Shown here in pieces: positions 57,539 to 64,000 of a stretch of 64,000 nt of DNA (positions within the stretch are counted from its first letter, which is position 1; each line of letters opens with the position of its first letter). A program made the position numbers and the translations under genes. This DNA comes from G020348385 sp964580235 (GTDB lineage: Bacteria; Acidobacteriota; Aminicenantia; Aminicenantales; Aminicenantaceae): contig CAZOJY010000003.1 in NCBI GenBank assembly GCA_964580235.1, positions 1 through 64,000 on the forward strand, given 5' to 3'. The notes below the pieces were generated by a model that was not told where the DNA came from, searched no databases, and worked only from the letters and a program-made list of their open reading frames with translations.

Positions 57539-60439
57539 TTATCCGGCCTTGAAATTCAAAAGGTCCCAGCGCCCCCGAAGCAGCCGTATGCTGTTCATCC
57601 CCAATTTGCGGAGGCGTTTCTCCATGTTGCAGGCAAAGCTCTTATAAAGGTTGCAAATTCGGCCGCACACCCAATCGGCGGTCATTTGTGGTGAAAGCTC
57701 TGGATCAGTGGTGGCAATTCCGATCGGACAGCCCCGGTCACGCTCACAGTTTCCGCAACGGACGCAGTCAACAGCTACCAATTCTGCTGTGCCGAGGACA
57801 ACGCCATCTGCCCCCAGTGCGATTGCCTTGAGAATATCTTCACTGGTGCGGATGCCACCGCTCGCGATAAGGACAACCTCATCCCGGATTCCTTCTTTGA
57901 CAAGAAATTCGTGCGTTTGGGCTGTGGCATATTCAATCGGCATGGCAATATTTTTTTTTGCAATGTCGGGGGCAGCGCCCGTTCCTCCGTATGCTCCATC
58001 AAGATGGATGATGTTTGCTCCGGCATAATAACTTCCGACAGCTACCATGTCCACATCCGCAGGAGTGGAAACCTTAACCGAAACAAGCACATCAGGATGT
58101 ATTGAACGAATCCAATCCACATGCTTTTTGTGATCTTCTACTGAGTAAACACTGTGAAACGGAAACGGCGAAAACAGGTTCGTACCGGGGACAGCCTCCC
58201 GCATCGATGCCACTGCTTGAGTGTTCTTTTCCCCAAGTAGATGACCTCCTAGACCTGGTTTGGCTCCTTGGGCATACTTGAATTCGATCATGCGGGCCCG
58301 CCGGATTGTCTCTTCCCGCACGCCGAATAATCCGGTCGCTACCTGGGTGATGATATGATCCGAGAAGGGAATAAGTTCGTCTGGATAGCCGCCTTCACCC
58401 GTGCTGGTAAATGTCCCGATTTTTTTTGCCGCCAAAGCGCGGCCTAACATGACATTTAAAGAAATCGAACCGTAAGACATCCCGCCTCCATATATTGGAA
58501 CGGAGATACGAACCTTTGGCCCTGTGTGCCGCCTGTTGAGCGGAATGGAGAGATCGACCGGCCCCTTCACGGGAGTTGCTCTGGGAATGGAGGCGGCCAG
58601 GCGTATCCTGTCGAATCCTCCTCCCGATGCACCGACCTGTTCTTCAGGCTTGAGCCGGGATGGCAACCCGAATTTCGCCAATCGGTATGTTTCACGCAAA
58701 AGAGAAGGCGTCCAGCGTTGATCCCCGAGCACTGTATCGACCGGATCTTTAACAATTTCCAGAGCTTCCCAGGGACAGACCTTGACACAACACCATTCCT
58801 TTTCAATGCATGAGAGGCCGATGCATCGGCTGTGAACCGGTTCACCAAGACTCAGCTTGCCGTCAATTCTGCGGTGCACGTTGTATTTGCAGCTCACCGA
58901 ACATAAATTGCAGCCTGTGCAGCGACTGCGGTCAATCACCACACGCCATTCCCCGTGTTTTATGCTGAACCTGTCTGCTACAATTTTGGGTTTTATTTGT
59001 GCAAGAGGCTTTGGCGATTTTTCCTTGTTATTTTCAATTGCGGCTTTGGTAACAATATCAGGCATATGCTTGAGGCGTTTGCGGAAATTCCTATTTTCCT
59101 GGTCGGCAAAAATCGCACGCCCTGTTTCTCCGCGCAGCCTCCGCACATCCCGAAGACCCATGGCCCCAAGAACCTCCAATAGCTGATCTCTCCATGATAG
59201 CATCAGGTTGATAACACGTGATGCTCCCCATCGAGGATCAAGTTCTTCGATTCCTTTCGGATTCAGGATGTGGTTTCCGTTTTCACCCGGTACCCATTTT
59301 ACGACATCCATGGCAATCAACAACGGGACATCTACCACAACGGCATCAGCCCCCATGATAATTGTTTTAGGTATGTGTTCAGCAGCAACTATCCCTCCAG
59401 AAGCCGCCAGTGTGATTCTGTCCCGCAAACCTAGTTCTACCAGCTTTAAATGGGTGGTGCGAAGAGTTTCCAATAGGGTGGCTCCATCACTGCCCCGCCC
59501 ATGTGTGTCAGCGCTCAAGTGCAATGTCTCTGCCCCGTTTTGTGCGAGTTCACAAATTTTTTGCCCCACCCTTTCGGAAACGGGAATATTGATAATGGTG
59601 AGCACGTTGGGGTTGATCTCTCTTACCCTGGAAATCCCGGCTATCGCATCTGTATCTGGATCAAACTCAACAATCGAAGCCCATTCAATAATGTCCTTGT
59701 ACCGGTCAATTTCATCCGGTTTTAGCCGGATCAACAGATGGCTGTAATATTCTTTGAGCTCCTGGGTGGTGTTTTTTGCAGGCAGGGTTAAATAGGTGTT
59801 CAGTTTACTTGCGGCCAAGGCAAGAGAAGAAAGGGCTGTGCGCCCCGGGAAAAAAGGCATCAATCCAAAAATAAGCGGAATCGGAATTTCTCGGTTGAGC
59901 GGGATGTGTGATTTCAAGTTACCGTCTTTATCGAAAGCCATCCCGCACAGGTCACTTGCCATCTGTCCCAGTGCAACAGTCGTTGATATGTGTTCTCTGC
60001 CATGGATTCCATCCCGGGTGGGCCGCACGATTTCAGACATATCGGTCCAGATGTTGTCGTAATAATCCCCATCAAAAGGTCCCTTGTAGCCTGTTCCACT
60101 GACCGGGATCTTGCCTTGTTCGGCTTGTTCTAAAATGGACCGGATACACTCCGGTGTGTATGTCCTATCGCCCAGTTCGAGGAATTCCTCGCTTTTGTGC
60201 ATGCTCAGTGCTTCTCTCGGGCAGCGTTTGATACAGGCAAAACAGTTGCGGCATCCGTTTTCTTTCGGGTCTGCCATTATCCGAGGATCATCTTCTGACC
60301 GGTTATGACAATCGTATATGCAGGCCTCGATGCAGGTACCGCAGTTGATGCAGCGATCACTCCGGAGGATCTTGAAAGGTGTGATGATGGGATAACGCGA
60401 AGGAGCCGGCCGGGGGGAAAGGCGTTTGAAATAGGTCAT
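57539..60439 (-). CDS. FMN glutamate-synthase-like protein with four ferredoxin motifs and duplicated barrel
   Basis: A 966-residue protein. Residues about 20-80: two [4Fe-4S] motifs (CINCGTCIEACIYDC, CRNCFACIKRCP). About 140-450: a region resembling a degenerate copy of the FMN barrel. About 520-590: two more Fe-S motifs (CTGCNLCSVSCKYNV, CCVKVCPWEAL). About 640-960: the glutamate synthase FMN barrel (YGGGMSYGSISLN, GTFTSTGEGG, GAKPGLGGHLLGEK, ASGGIRTSEDIL) with the cluster CVRCGNCERDRGCP. Start at 60439 behind GGAGGAG. Partner of the amidotransferase protein. Confidence 0.88.
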   Translation of the reverse strand: MTYFKRLSPRPAPSRYPIITPFKILRSDRCINCGTCIEACIYDCHNRSEDDPRIMADPKENGCRNCFACIKRCPREALSMHKSEEFLELGDRTYTPECIRSILEQAEQGKIPVSGTGYKGPFDGDYYDNIWTDMSEIVRPTRDGIHGREHISTTVALGQMASDLCGMAFDKDGNLKSHIPLNREIPIPLIFGLMPFFPGRTALSSLALAASKLNTYLTLPAKNTTQELKEYYSHLLIRLKPDEIDRYKDIIEWASIVEFDPDTDAIAGISRVREINPNVLTIINIPVSERVGQKICELAQNGAETLHLSADTHGRGSDGATLLETLRTTHLKLVELGLRDRITLAASGGIVAAEHIPKTIIMGADAVVVDVPLLIAMDVVKWVPGENGNHILNPKGIEELDPRWGASRVINLMLSWRDQLLEVLGAMGLRDVRRLRGETGRAIFADQENRNFRKRLKHMPDIVTKAAIENNKEKSPKPLAQIKPKIVADRFSIKHGEWRVVIDRSRCTGCNLCSVSCKYNVHRRIDGKLSLGEPVHSRCIGLSCIEKEWCCVKVCPWEALEIVKDPVDTVLGDQRWTPSLLRETYRLAKFGLPSRLKPEEQVGASGGGFDRIRLAASIPRATPVKGPVDLSIPLNRRHTGPKVRISVPIYGGGMSYGSISLNVMLGRALAAKKIGTFTSTGEGGYPDELIPFSDHIITQVATGLFGVREETIRRARMIEFKYAQGAKPGLGGHLLGEKNTQAVASMREAVPGTNLFSPFPFHSVYSVEDHKKHVDWIRSIHPDVLVSVKVSTPADVDMVAVGSYYAGANIIHLDGAYGGTGAAPDIAKKNIAMPIEYATAQTHEFLVKEGIRDEVVLIASGGIRTSEDILKAIALGADGVVLGTAELVAVDCVRCGNCERDRGCPIGIATTDPELSPQMTADWVCGRICNLYKSFACNMEKRLRKLGMNSIRLLRGRWDLLNFKAG

Positions 60440-62655
60440 TTTTCTCCTCCTTCCACTGCCCGTTCTGCTATCGGCATTCTGTGCAATTCTTGATCGGGAA
60501 ACCATTCCGGAAGATCCAGTCCAAAAATATCTTTTATGCACTCAAGGTTGCTGTCCACTTTTTCAACGAACTTTTGTACCGTTTCAGCAGGAGATCCGAA
60601 ACGGCTTTCGATCCAGTCCTCAAGGACGAGATAACAATCGCGCAGAGGAAGATGGGTTTGACAGACTTCCTCACACAATCCGCAGTGCAAACACTGAAAA
60701 GAGGAAAAGGCTTCATCCTTCTCCAGCTCTTCCCCGTTCATCATGGCCTGTGCCATCCGCAGCTTGGCCCTGCCTGTAGTCAATTCGTCTCCGGTGATGT
60801 GGTAGGCCGGGCAGACGGAAACGCATGAGCCGCAGGACGTGCAGCGTTGGGCAGATTGATGCAGGAGGCTTCTGCCCTGCTCGTCTTCCTTTAAGGGGAT
60901 TTCCCAGCGGCTGTACTCCTTCGGCCCCAACAGTCTGGCAAAAAGTCCCAAAGCCGGCGCAAAAAAATGCGACAGGGCCAAAATCATACGGAAGGAAAGA
61001 GGGCGCATGAAAAGCGCCGTAAGGCTGAAAAACCGGCTCTTGATCTTGAAAAATTTGTTGGGATTCAGTATTTCGTCCGGATCTAACGTGTTTTTTTTCT
61101 CTTTTAGCCTGTTCAACCGGTCTTCATCATACCGGCTCCCTACAAACGGTGCGTTCCATATGCCTGTTCCGTATGGATGCCCCCCGCATCTCACAGCCAT
61201 CCTGACCAAAAGCTGGACTAAGAGAAGGGTCAAAATATAATGCAGTGATCGGGCATAGTCACAACTGAACGAGAGGATGACCAGATGGGAGTAATCTTGT
61301 CCACTGCGGCAGACGATCACTTCAACCGCAGGCTTTATTTTGAAATGCCGTGAAAGTTTCCGGGCTTTCCGGATGTACTTCGGGATCTTTGCTAACGGGA
61401 TCACGACCTCTGTCCCCAGAAGGCCCGGGCTCATGCGCTGAGCCTTGAGCGGAAAAAAGCGGTCTGACCAGAGATATCGGGCAGATACACCATTTTCTGA
61501 GATCTGATCCTTTTGCCCGTTCAGCGATGAAATAAAATGATGCTCGCTTTCAGGGGTTTCGAAATGAAGAAGGACTGATTCCTGCTCTGGTACGATGGGA
61601 TCTGTCAGGCCCGTTTGTTCGGCAAAAAGGATGTTTTCCTTTCTCATGTATTCCCGGTCAAAAAACACAACATGCGAGGGATGATCATGATGGGCAGCGA
61701 GTTGTTCGATAAATAAAAGCGCGTCGTCTGGAGTGTTGAACGCGAGGAGGCAGACTCCGCTGTAGGCCGGCTTCGGGCGTACGCGCAATGTGATTTCTGT
61801 CAGGATGCCCAATTGTCCTTCGGTCCCAAAAAAGTCTTTTATGGAATCGTTCGATGAATCCAGTCCCTCAATTGTGCCGTCCGGTTGGATAACCCGGACT
61901 CCCAGCACGGACTCGTAAACACTGCCGTAAGCATAGCTGTCCAATCCCATCCCTCCGGTGGCAATCCATCCGCCCACCGTGGAAAACCGGCTGGTCGGGC
62001 TTGTCACGGGTGCCAAACCATAAGGTTCGAGTTTTACCGCAATATCCGCCCAGCGTGCTCCTGGCTGCACACGGACCGCCTGTTCTTCAGGATCGATCTC
62101 AAGAATTGCCTTCATCGGAGAAAAATCAACAACGATCCCGTTCCGCGTTGGGACCGAGCCTCCAAAAGCAAAAGAACCGGCTCCTCTGGGAAACAGTGCG
62201 AGGCCCTTAGATTTGCAGAAGGCGAGAATTTTGACAATGTCTTGCTCATTCTGAGGCTGCACCGCCAGAAATGGTGTCGTGCGGTGGAACATTTTTTCCA
62301 TAAAAGATGGGACATGAGCCAGATCTCTGCTGTAATTTCTTCTTTCAAAATAGCGTGTGGCGATCCGGCAGGATTCGCTCAGATGGGTTTTGAGATCCTG
62401 GGCCAGGGCATCGATTCGATGCTTTCTCACGGGAGTGTCCCGGTCTGTCAGGTACCGCCAGATTAACTGAAACCTGTGAAGAGGAGATTTGAAAAGGATG
62501 AAAACGAGAAGCCTCCAAGTTTCACGGAAATGCAGAGAAGGGTTTTCCTGAGCCAGCAAATCTGTAACCGCAGCCGGGGGATCTACCCCATATATTCTTT
62601 TTTTTCTGTCCGCTTTTTTGCGCGCCCGAATAATCAGATATTCATTCAAACTCAT
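60436..62655 (-). CDS. GlcD-like FAD-linked oxidase fused to GlpC-type Fe-S domain
   Basis: A 739-residue protein: FAD-binding PCMH domain (LALFPRGAGSFAFGG, TSRFSTVGGWIATGGMGLDSYAYGS; about 150-320), a GlcD-type C-terminal FAD oxidase domain, and two [4Fe-4S] motifs (CTSCGSCVSVCPAY, CLHCGLCEEVCQTHLP) at about 640-705. Relatives oxidise 2-hydroxyacids such as lactate or glycolate; a substrate is not readable here. AGGAG precedes the ATG. It is the first gene of the operon, overlapping the FMN gene by ATGA, and may pass electrons to its ferredoxin clusters. Confidence 0.9.
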   Translation of the reverse strand: MSLNEYLIIRARKKADRKKRIYGVDPPAAVTDLLAQENPSLHFRETWRLLVFILFKSPLHRFQLIWRYLTDRDTPVRKHRIDALAQDLKTHLSESCRIATRYFERRNYSRDLAHVPSFMEKMFHRTTPFLAVQPQNEQDIVKILAFCKSKGLALFPRGAGSFAFGGSVPTRNGIVVDFSPMKAILEIDPEEQAVRVQPGARWADIAVKLEPYGLAPVTSPTSRFSTVGGWIATGGMGLDSYAYGSVYESVLGVRVIQPDGTIEGLDSSNDSIKDFFGTEGQLGILTEITLRVRPKPAYSGVCLLAFNTPDDALLFIEQLAAHHDHPSHVVFFDREYMRKENILFAEQTGLTDPIVPEQESVLLHFETPESEHHFISSLNGQKDQISENGVSARYLWSDRFFPLKAQRMSPGLLGTEVVIPLAKIPKYIRKARKLSRHFKIKPAVEVIVCRSGQDYSHLVILSFSCDYARSLHYILTLLLVQLLVRMAVRCGGHPYGTGIWNAPFVGSRYDEDRLNRLKEKKNTLDPDEILNPNKFFKIKSRFFSLTALFMRPLSFRMILALSHFFAPALGLFARLLGPKEYSRWEIPLKEDEQGRSLLHQSAQRCTSCGSCVSVCPAYHITGDELTTGRAKLRMAQAMMNGEELEKDEAFSSFQCLHCGLCEEVCQTHLPLRDCYLVLEDWIESRFGSPAETVQKFVEKVDSNLECIKDIFGLDLPEWFPDQELHRMPIAERAVEGGEK

Positions 62656-62709
62656 CGCTGTCTTTCTCCTGGACGTTTAAAACAGCCCAAAATAACTTAA
62701 TTGTCCATA

Positions 62710-62738
62710 AATATACAATTTAAAGTTTCAATTGTCAA
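62710..62738 (-). promoter_or_regulatory. near-consensus sigma-70 promoter of the 62655 operon
   Basis: On the minus strand: TTGACA (62738-62733), 17 nt, TATATT (62715-62710). It is a perfect -35 and a 5/6 -10 with ideal spacing, about 55 nt before the FAD-oxidase start. It is the best promoter in the window. Confidence 0.72.
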
Positions 62739-62814
62739 TATATATTTGATTAATTAATTAATTATGAATTATTATCAGGGATAATAAAAAACACATGTAA
62801 TTTTTCCAGATATT

Positions 62815-62842
62815 TTCACTTTATTATCATAATTGATACAAT
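62815..62842 (+). promoter_or_regulatory. probable promoter of the 62881 gene
   Basis: TTCACT (62815-62820), a 16-nt spacer, TACAAT (62837-62842), 38 nt before the ATG. Confidence 0.5.
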
Positions 62843-62880
62843 TGTGTGCCGAACGAATTGTTTCTGCAGGAGTCGATTAA

Positions 62881-63822
62881 ATGACAGAGCAAAAAAAACT
62901 GTTTGAAAAAGTCCTGACCGTCCTGGTGTGTTTCTTATCCCTTATTCTGTTGAATGCGGCCGGCCAGGAGAAAAAAAGGCCCGAGGTTCCTTATGTGCCA
63001 ACTCCGGAAAAGGTTGTTGCTGAAATGCTTAAAATGGCAGGTGTAGGGGAGGATGACTTACTGTATGACCTGGGATGTGGGGATGGGCGAATCGTGATCA
63101 CTGCCGCCAAAGAGCTGGGCTGCCGGGGCGTAGGAATCGATATCGATCCCCAGCGTGTTGAGGAAAGTCAAAAAAACGCCGTCCTTGCAGGGGTATCAGA
63201 CAAGGTCAAGTTTTATGAAATGGATCTATTCGAGGCGGATATCAGCAAGGCCACCGTGGTCACACTTTATCTGCTTTCGAAGGTCAACCTCAGACTTCGG
63301 CCAAAGCTTCTCCAGGAGCTGAGGCCGGGTACGAGAATAGTCTCCCATGACTTCAGTATGGGCGAATGGAAGCCAGAGAACAGTTCCATCATTCAGGAAA
63401 AATTCGCTTATATTCCTTTCCACGACACCCGGTTGATCGATAATTATTGGGATAAACACACTGTTTATTTTTGGGTCATTCCCGCGAATGTGACAGGCGA
63501 ATGGAGATGGACCATGCCCGCAATTGCTGGAAACAAAGTTTTTAAGCTGGAAATTGTTCAAGAATTTCAAGAGCTTACAGGAAAAGCGTATGAGGGATCT
63601 TCTCCGATTTCTTTTTTCCCTGAAAAGGGAAAAATTATAGGAGATATCCTGGAATTTGATATGGAGAGAAAGGTCAAAGGACAAACGGAACAAATGCATT
63701 TTGAAGGGGTGGTCAAAGGCCACACCATCGAAGGCAGGGTGAAAATTGTGAGCAGACCAGGAGTTGAAGAAAAATGGCAAGCCAAACGAGATCCCTCGAC
63801 ACGCAGGTCTATCGCCAAATAA
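62881..63822 (+). CDS. exported SAM-methyltransferase-like protein
   Basis: A 313-residue protein. A signal peptide (KVLTVLVCFLSLILLNAAGQ) is followed by a class I methyltransferase fold with motif I LLYDLGCGDGRIVITAA, acidic residue in GIDIDPQRVEES, and a LYLLSKVNLRLRPKLLQEL segment typical of small methyltransferases. A C-terminal beta domain of about 110 residues follows. Export of a SAM-dependent enzyme is odd because SAM is cytoplasmic; it may be inner-membrane anchored. AGGAG precedes the ATG. Substrate unknown. Confidence 0.78.
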   Translation: MTEQKKLFEKVLTVLVCFLSLILLNAAGQEKKRPEVPYVPTPEKVVAEMLKMAGVGEDDLLYDLGCGDGRIVITAAKELGCRGVGIDIDPQRVEESQKNAVLAGVSDKVKFYEMDLFEADISKATVVTLYLLSKVNLRLRPKLLQELRPGTRIVSHDFSMGEWKPENSSIIQEKFAYIPFHDTRLIDNYWDKHTVYFWVIPANVTGEWRWTMPAIAGNKVFKLEIVQEFQELTGKAYEGSSPISFFPEKGKIIGDILEFDMERKVKGQTEQMHFEGVVKGHTIEGRVKIVSRPGVEEKWQAKRDPSTRRSIAK

Positions 63823-63878
63823 CACTTGAATCCATATAAAATAGGGGGATTCAAGAGAGGGCCGAAAAGGAGAGTACA

Positions 63879-64000
63879 ATGTCACAAAAGAAATGGGGCA
63901 GCGGCGATATCCCTGACCAGAAAGGCCGCGTAGCGGTTGTAACGGGATCCAGCAGCGGCATCGGCTGTGAAACCGCTCGTGTCCTTGCGAGCAAAAACGC
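63879..64000 (+). CDS. short-chain dehydrogenase/reductase, 5' part only
   Basis: The first 40 codons are in the window. The N-terminus reads ...KGRVAVVTGSSSGIGCETAR, the TGxxxGIG cofactor motif of classical SDR enzymes. AAGGAG precedes the ATG, 57 nt after the methyltransferase-like stop. The remainder, with the catalytic YxxxK, lies beyond the window, so substrate and length cannot be judged. Confidence 0.85.
   Translation, partial: MSQKKWGSGDIPDQKGRVAVVTGSSSGIGCETARVLASKN

Larger units (their letters stand above)
62656..62880. other. AT-rich divergent promoter region
   Basis: A 225-bp AT-rich space, including TTAATTAATTAATTA near 62752, between two divergent genes. It holds good promoters for both directions (62710-62738 minus, 62815-62842 plus) about 80 bp apart, so the intervening DNA may be regulatory. 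Confidence 0.6.

Noticed and set aside
1..64000. tRNA, rRNA or CRISPR arrays
   Set aside because: No cloverleaf with T-loop signature, conserved rRNA stretch or regularly spaced repeat was found on reading.

Overview
The window (about 47-50 % G+C by eye) comes from a Gram-negative-type (diderm), probably anaerobic bacterium. Outer-membrane barrels, OmpA-type and other lipoproteins, Tat-exported Fe-S proteins, many ferredoxin-type oxidoreductases and an [FeFe]-hydrogenase-like sensor point that way. A VWFA protein of the kind common in Acidobacteria, tandem M14 peptidases and many 'WPxxRG' PQQ-like propellers suggest Acidobacteriota or a relative such as Aminicenantes. The affiliation is inference; no rRNA is present. 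I saw no tRNA, CRISPR array, intact insertion sequence or prophage.

Layout. 0-1 kb: an AT-rich AbiEii-type toxin/antitoxin pair. 1-4.4 kb: ECF sigma factor, anti-sigma factor and a DUF5916-type outer-membrane protein in one minus-strand unit. 4.6-6.8 kb: a secreted unknown and an AlkC-type DNA alkylation repair protein. 7.1-14.1 kb: a redox-signalling operon with two CheY-like regulators, a kinase carrying ferredoxin and H-cluster-like domains, a hybrid REC-PAS kinase, and a fused NfnA/NfnB-type flavoprotein coupled to it by an ATGA overlap. 14.1-16.4 kb: a secreted cyclophilin and a VKOR-DsbA fusion (envelope protein folding). 16.4-20.6 kb: an OmpR/HK pair, a membrane-anchored O-methyltransferase and an outer-membrane protein. 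20.7-27.5 kb: three exported peptidases (M24, M14, M14) and the VWFA protein. 27.6-31 kb: an OmpA lipoprotein, a molybdenum hydroxylase large subunit whose [2Fe-2S] partner survives only as a frameshifted remnant, and a hemerythrin.

31-63 kb is the most unusual part. A 20.7-kb run of 15 tightly packed plus-strand genes (32698-53448) has a candidate promoter and overlapping palindrome. It encodes six PQQ-like propellers, one NHL-type propeller with a CGCC motif, a small four-cysteine Tat protein, a Tat-exported polyferredoxin, a NapH/NosR-like membrane polyferredoxin, a NuoE-NuoF-ferredoxin fusion, a GltD-like flavoprotein lacking its NAD(P)H domain, a glycosyltransferase and a large FtsX-type ABC system. 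A seventh propeller gene lies just upstream. An eighth, its close paralogue, ends a convergent minus-strand operon (62655-53464) of a GlcD-like oxidase and two glutamate-synthase-like proteins, preceded by a near-consensus promoter. My reading is that NADH electrons enter the NuoF-like protein, pass through Fe-S and flavin carriers across the inner membrane to exported ferredoxins, and serve an unidentified envelope process involving the propellers. That function is inference.

The right end holds an exported methyltransferase-like protein and the start of a short-chain dehydrogenase cut by the window edge.
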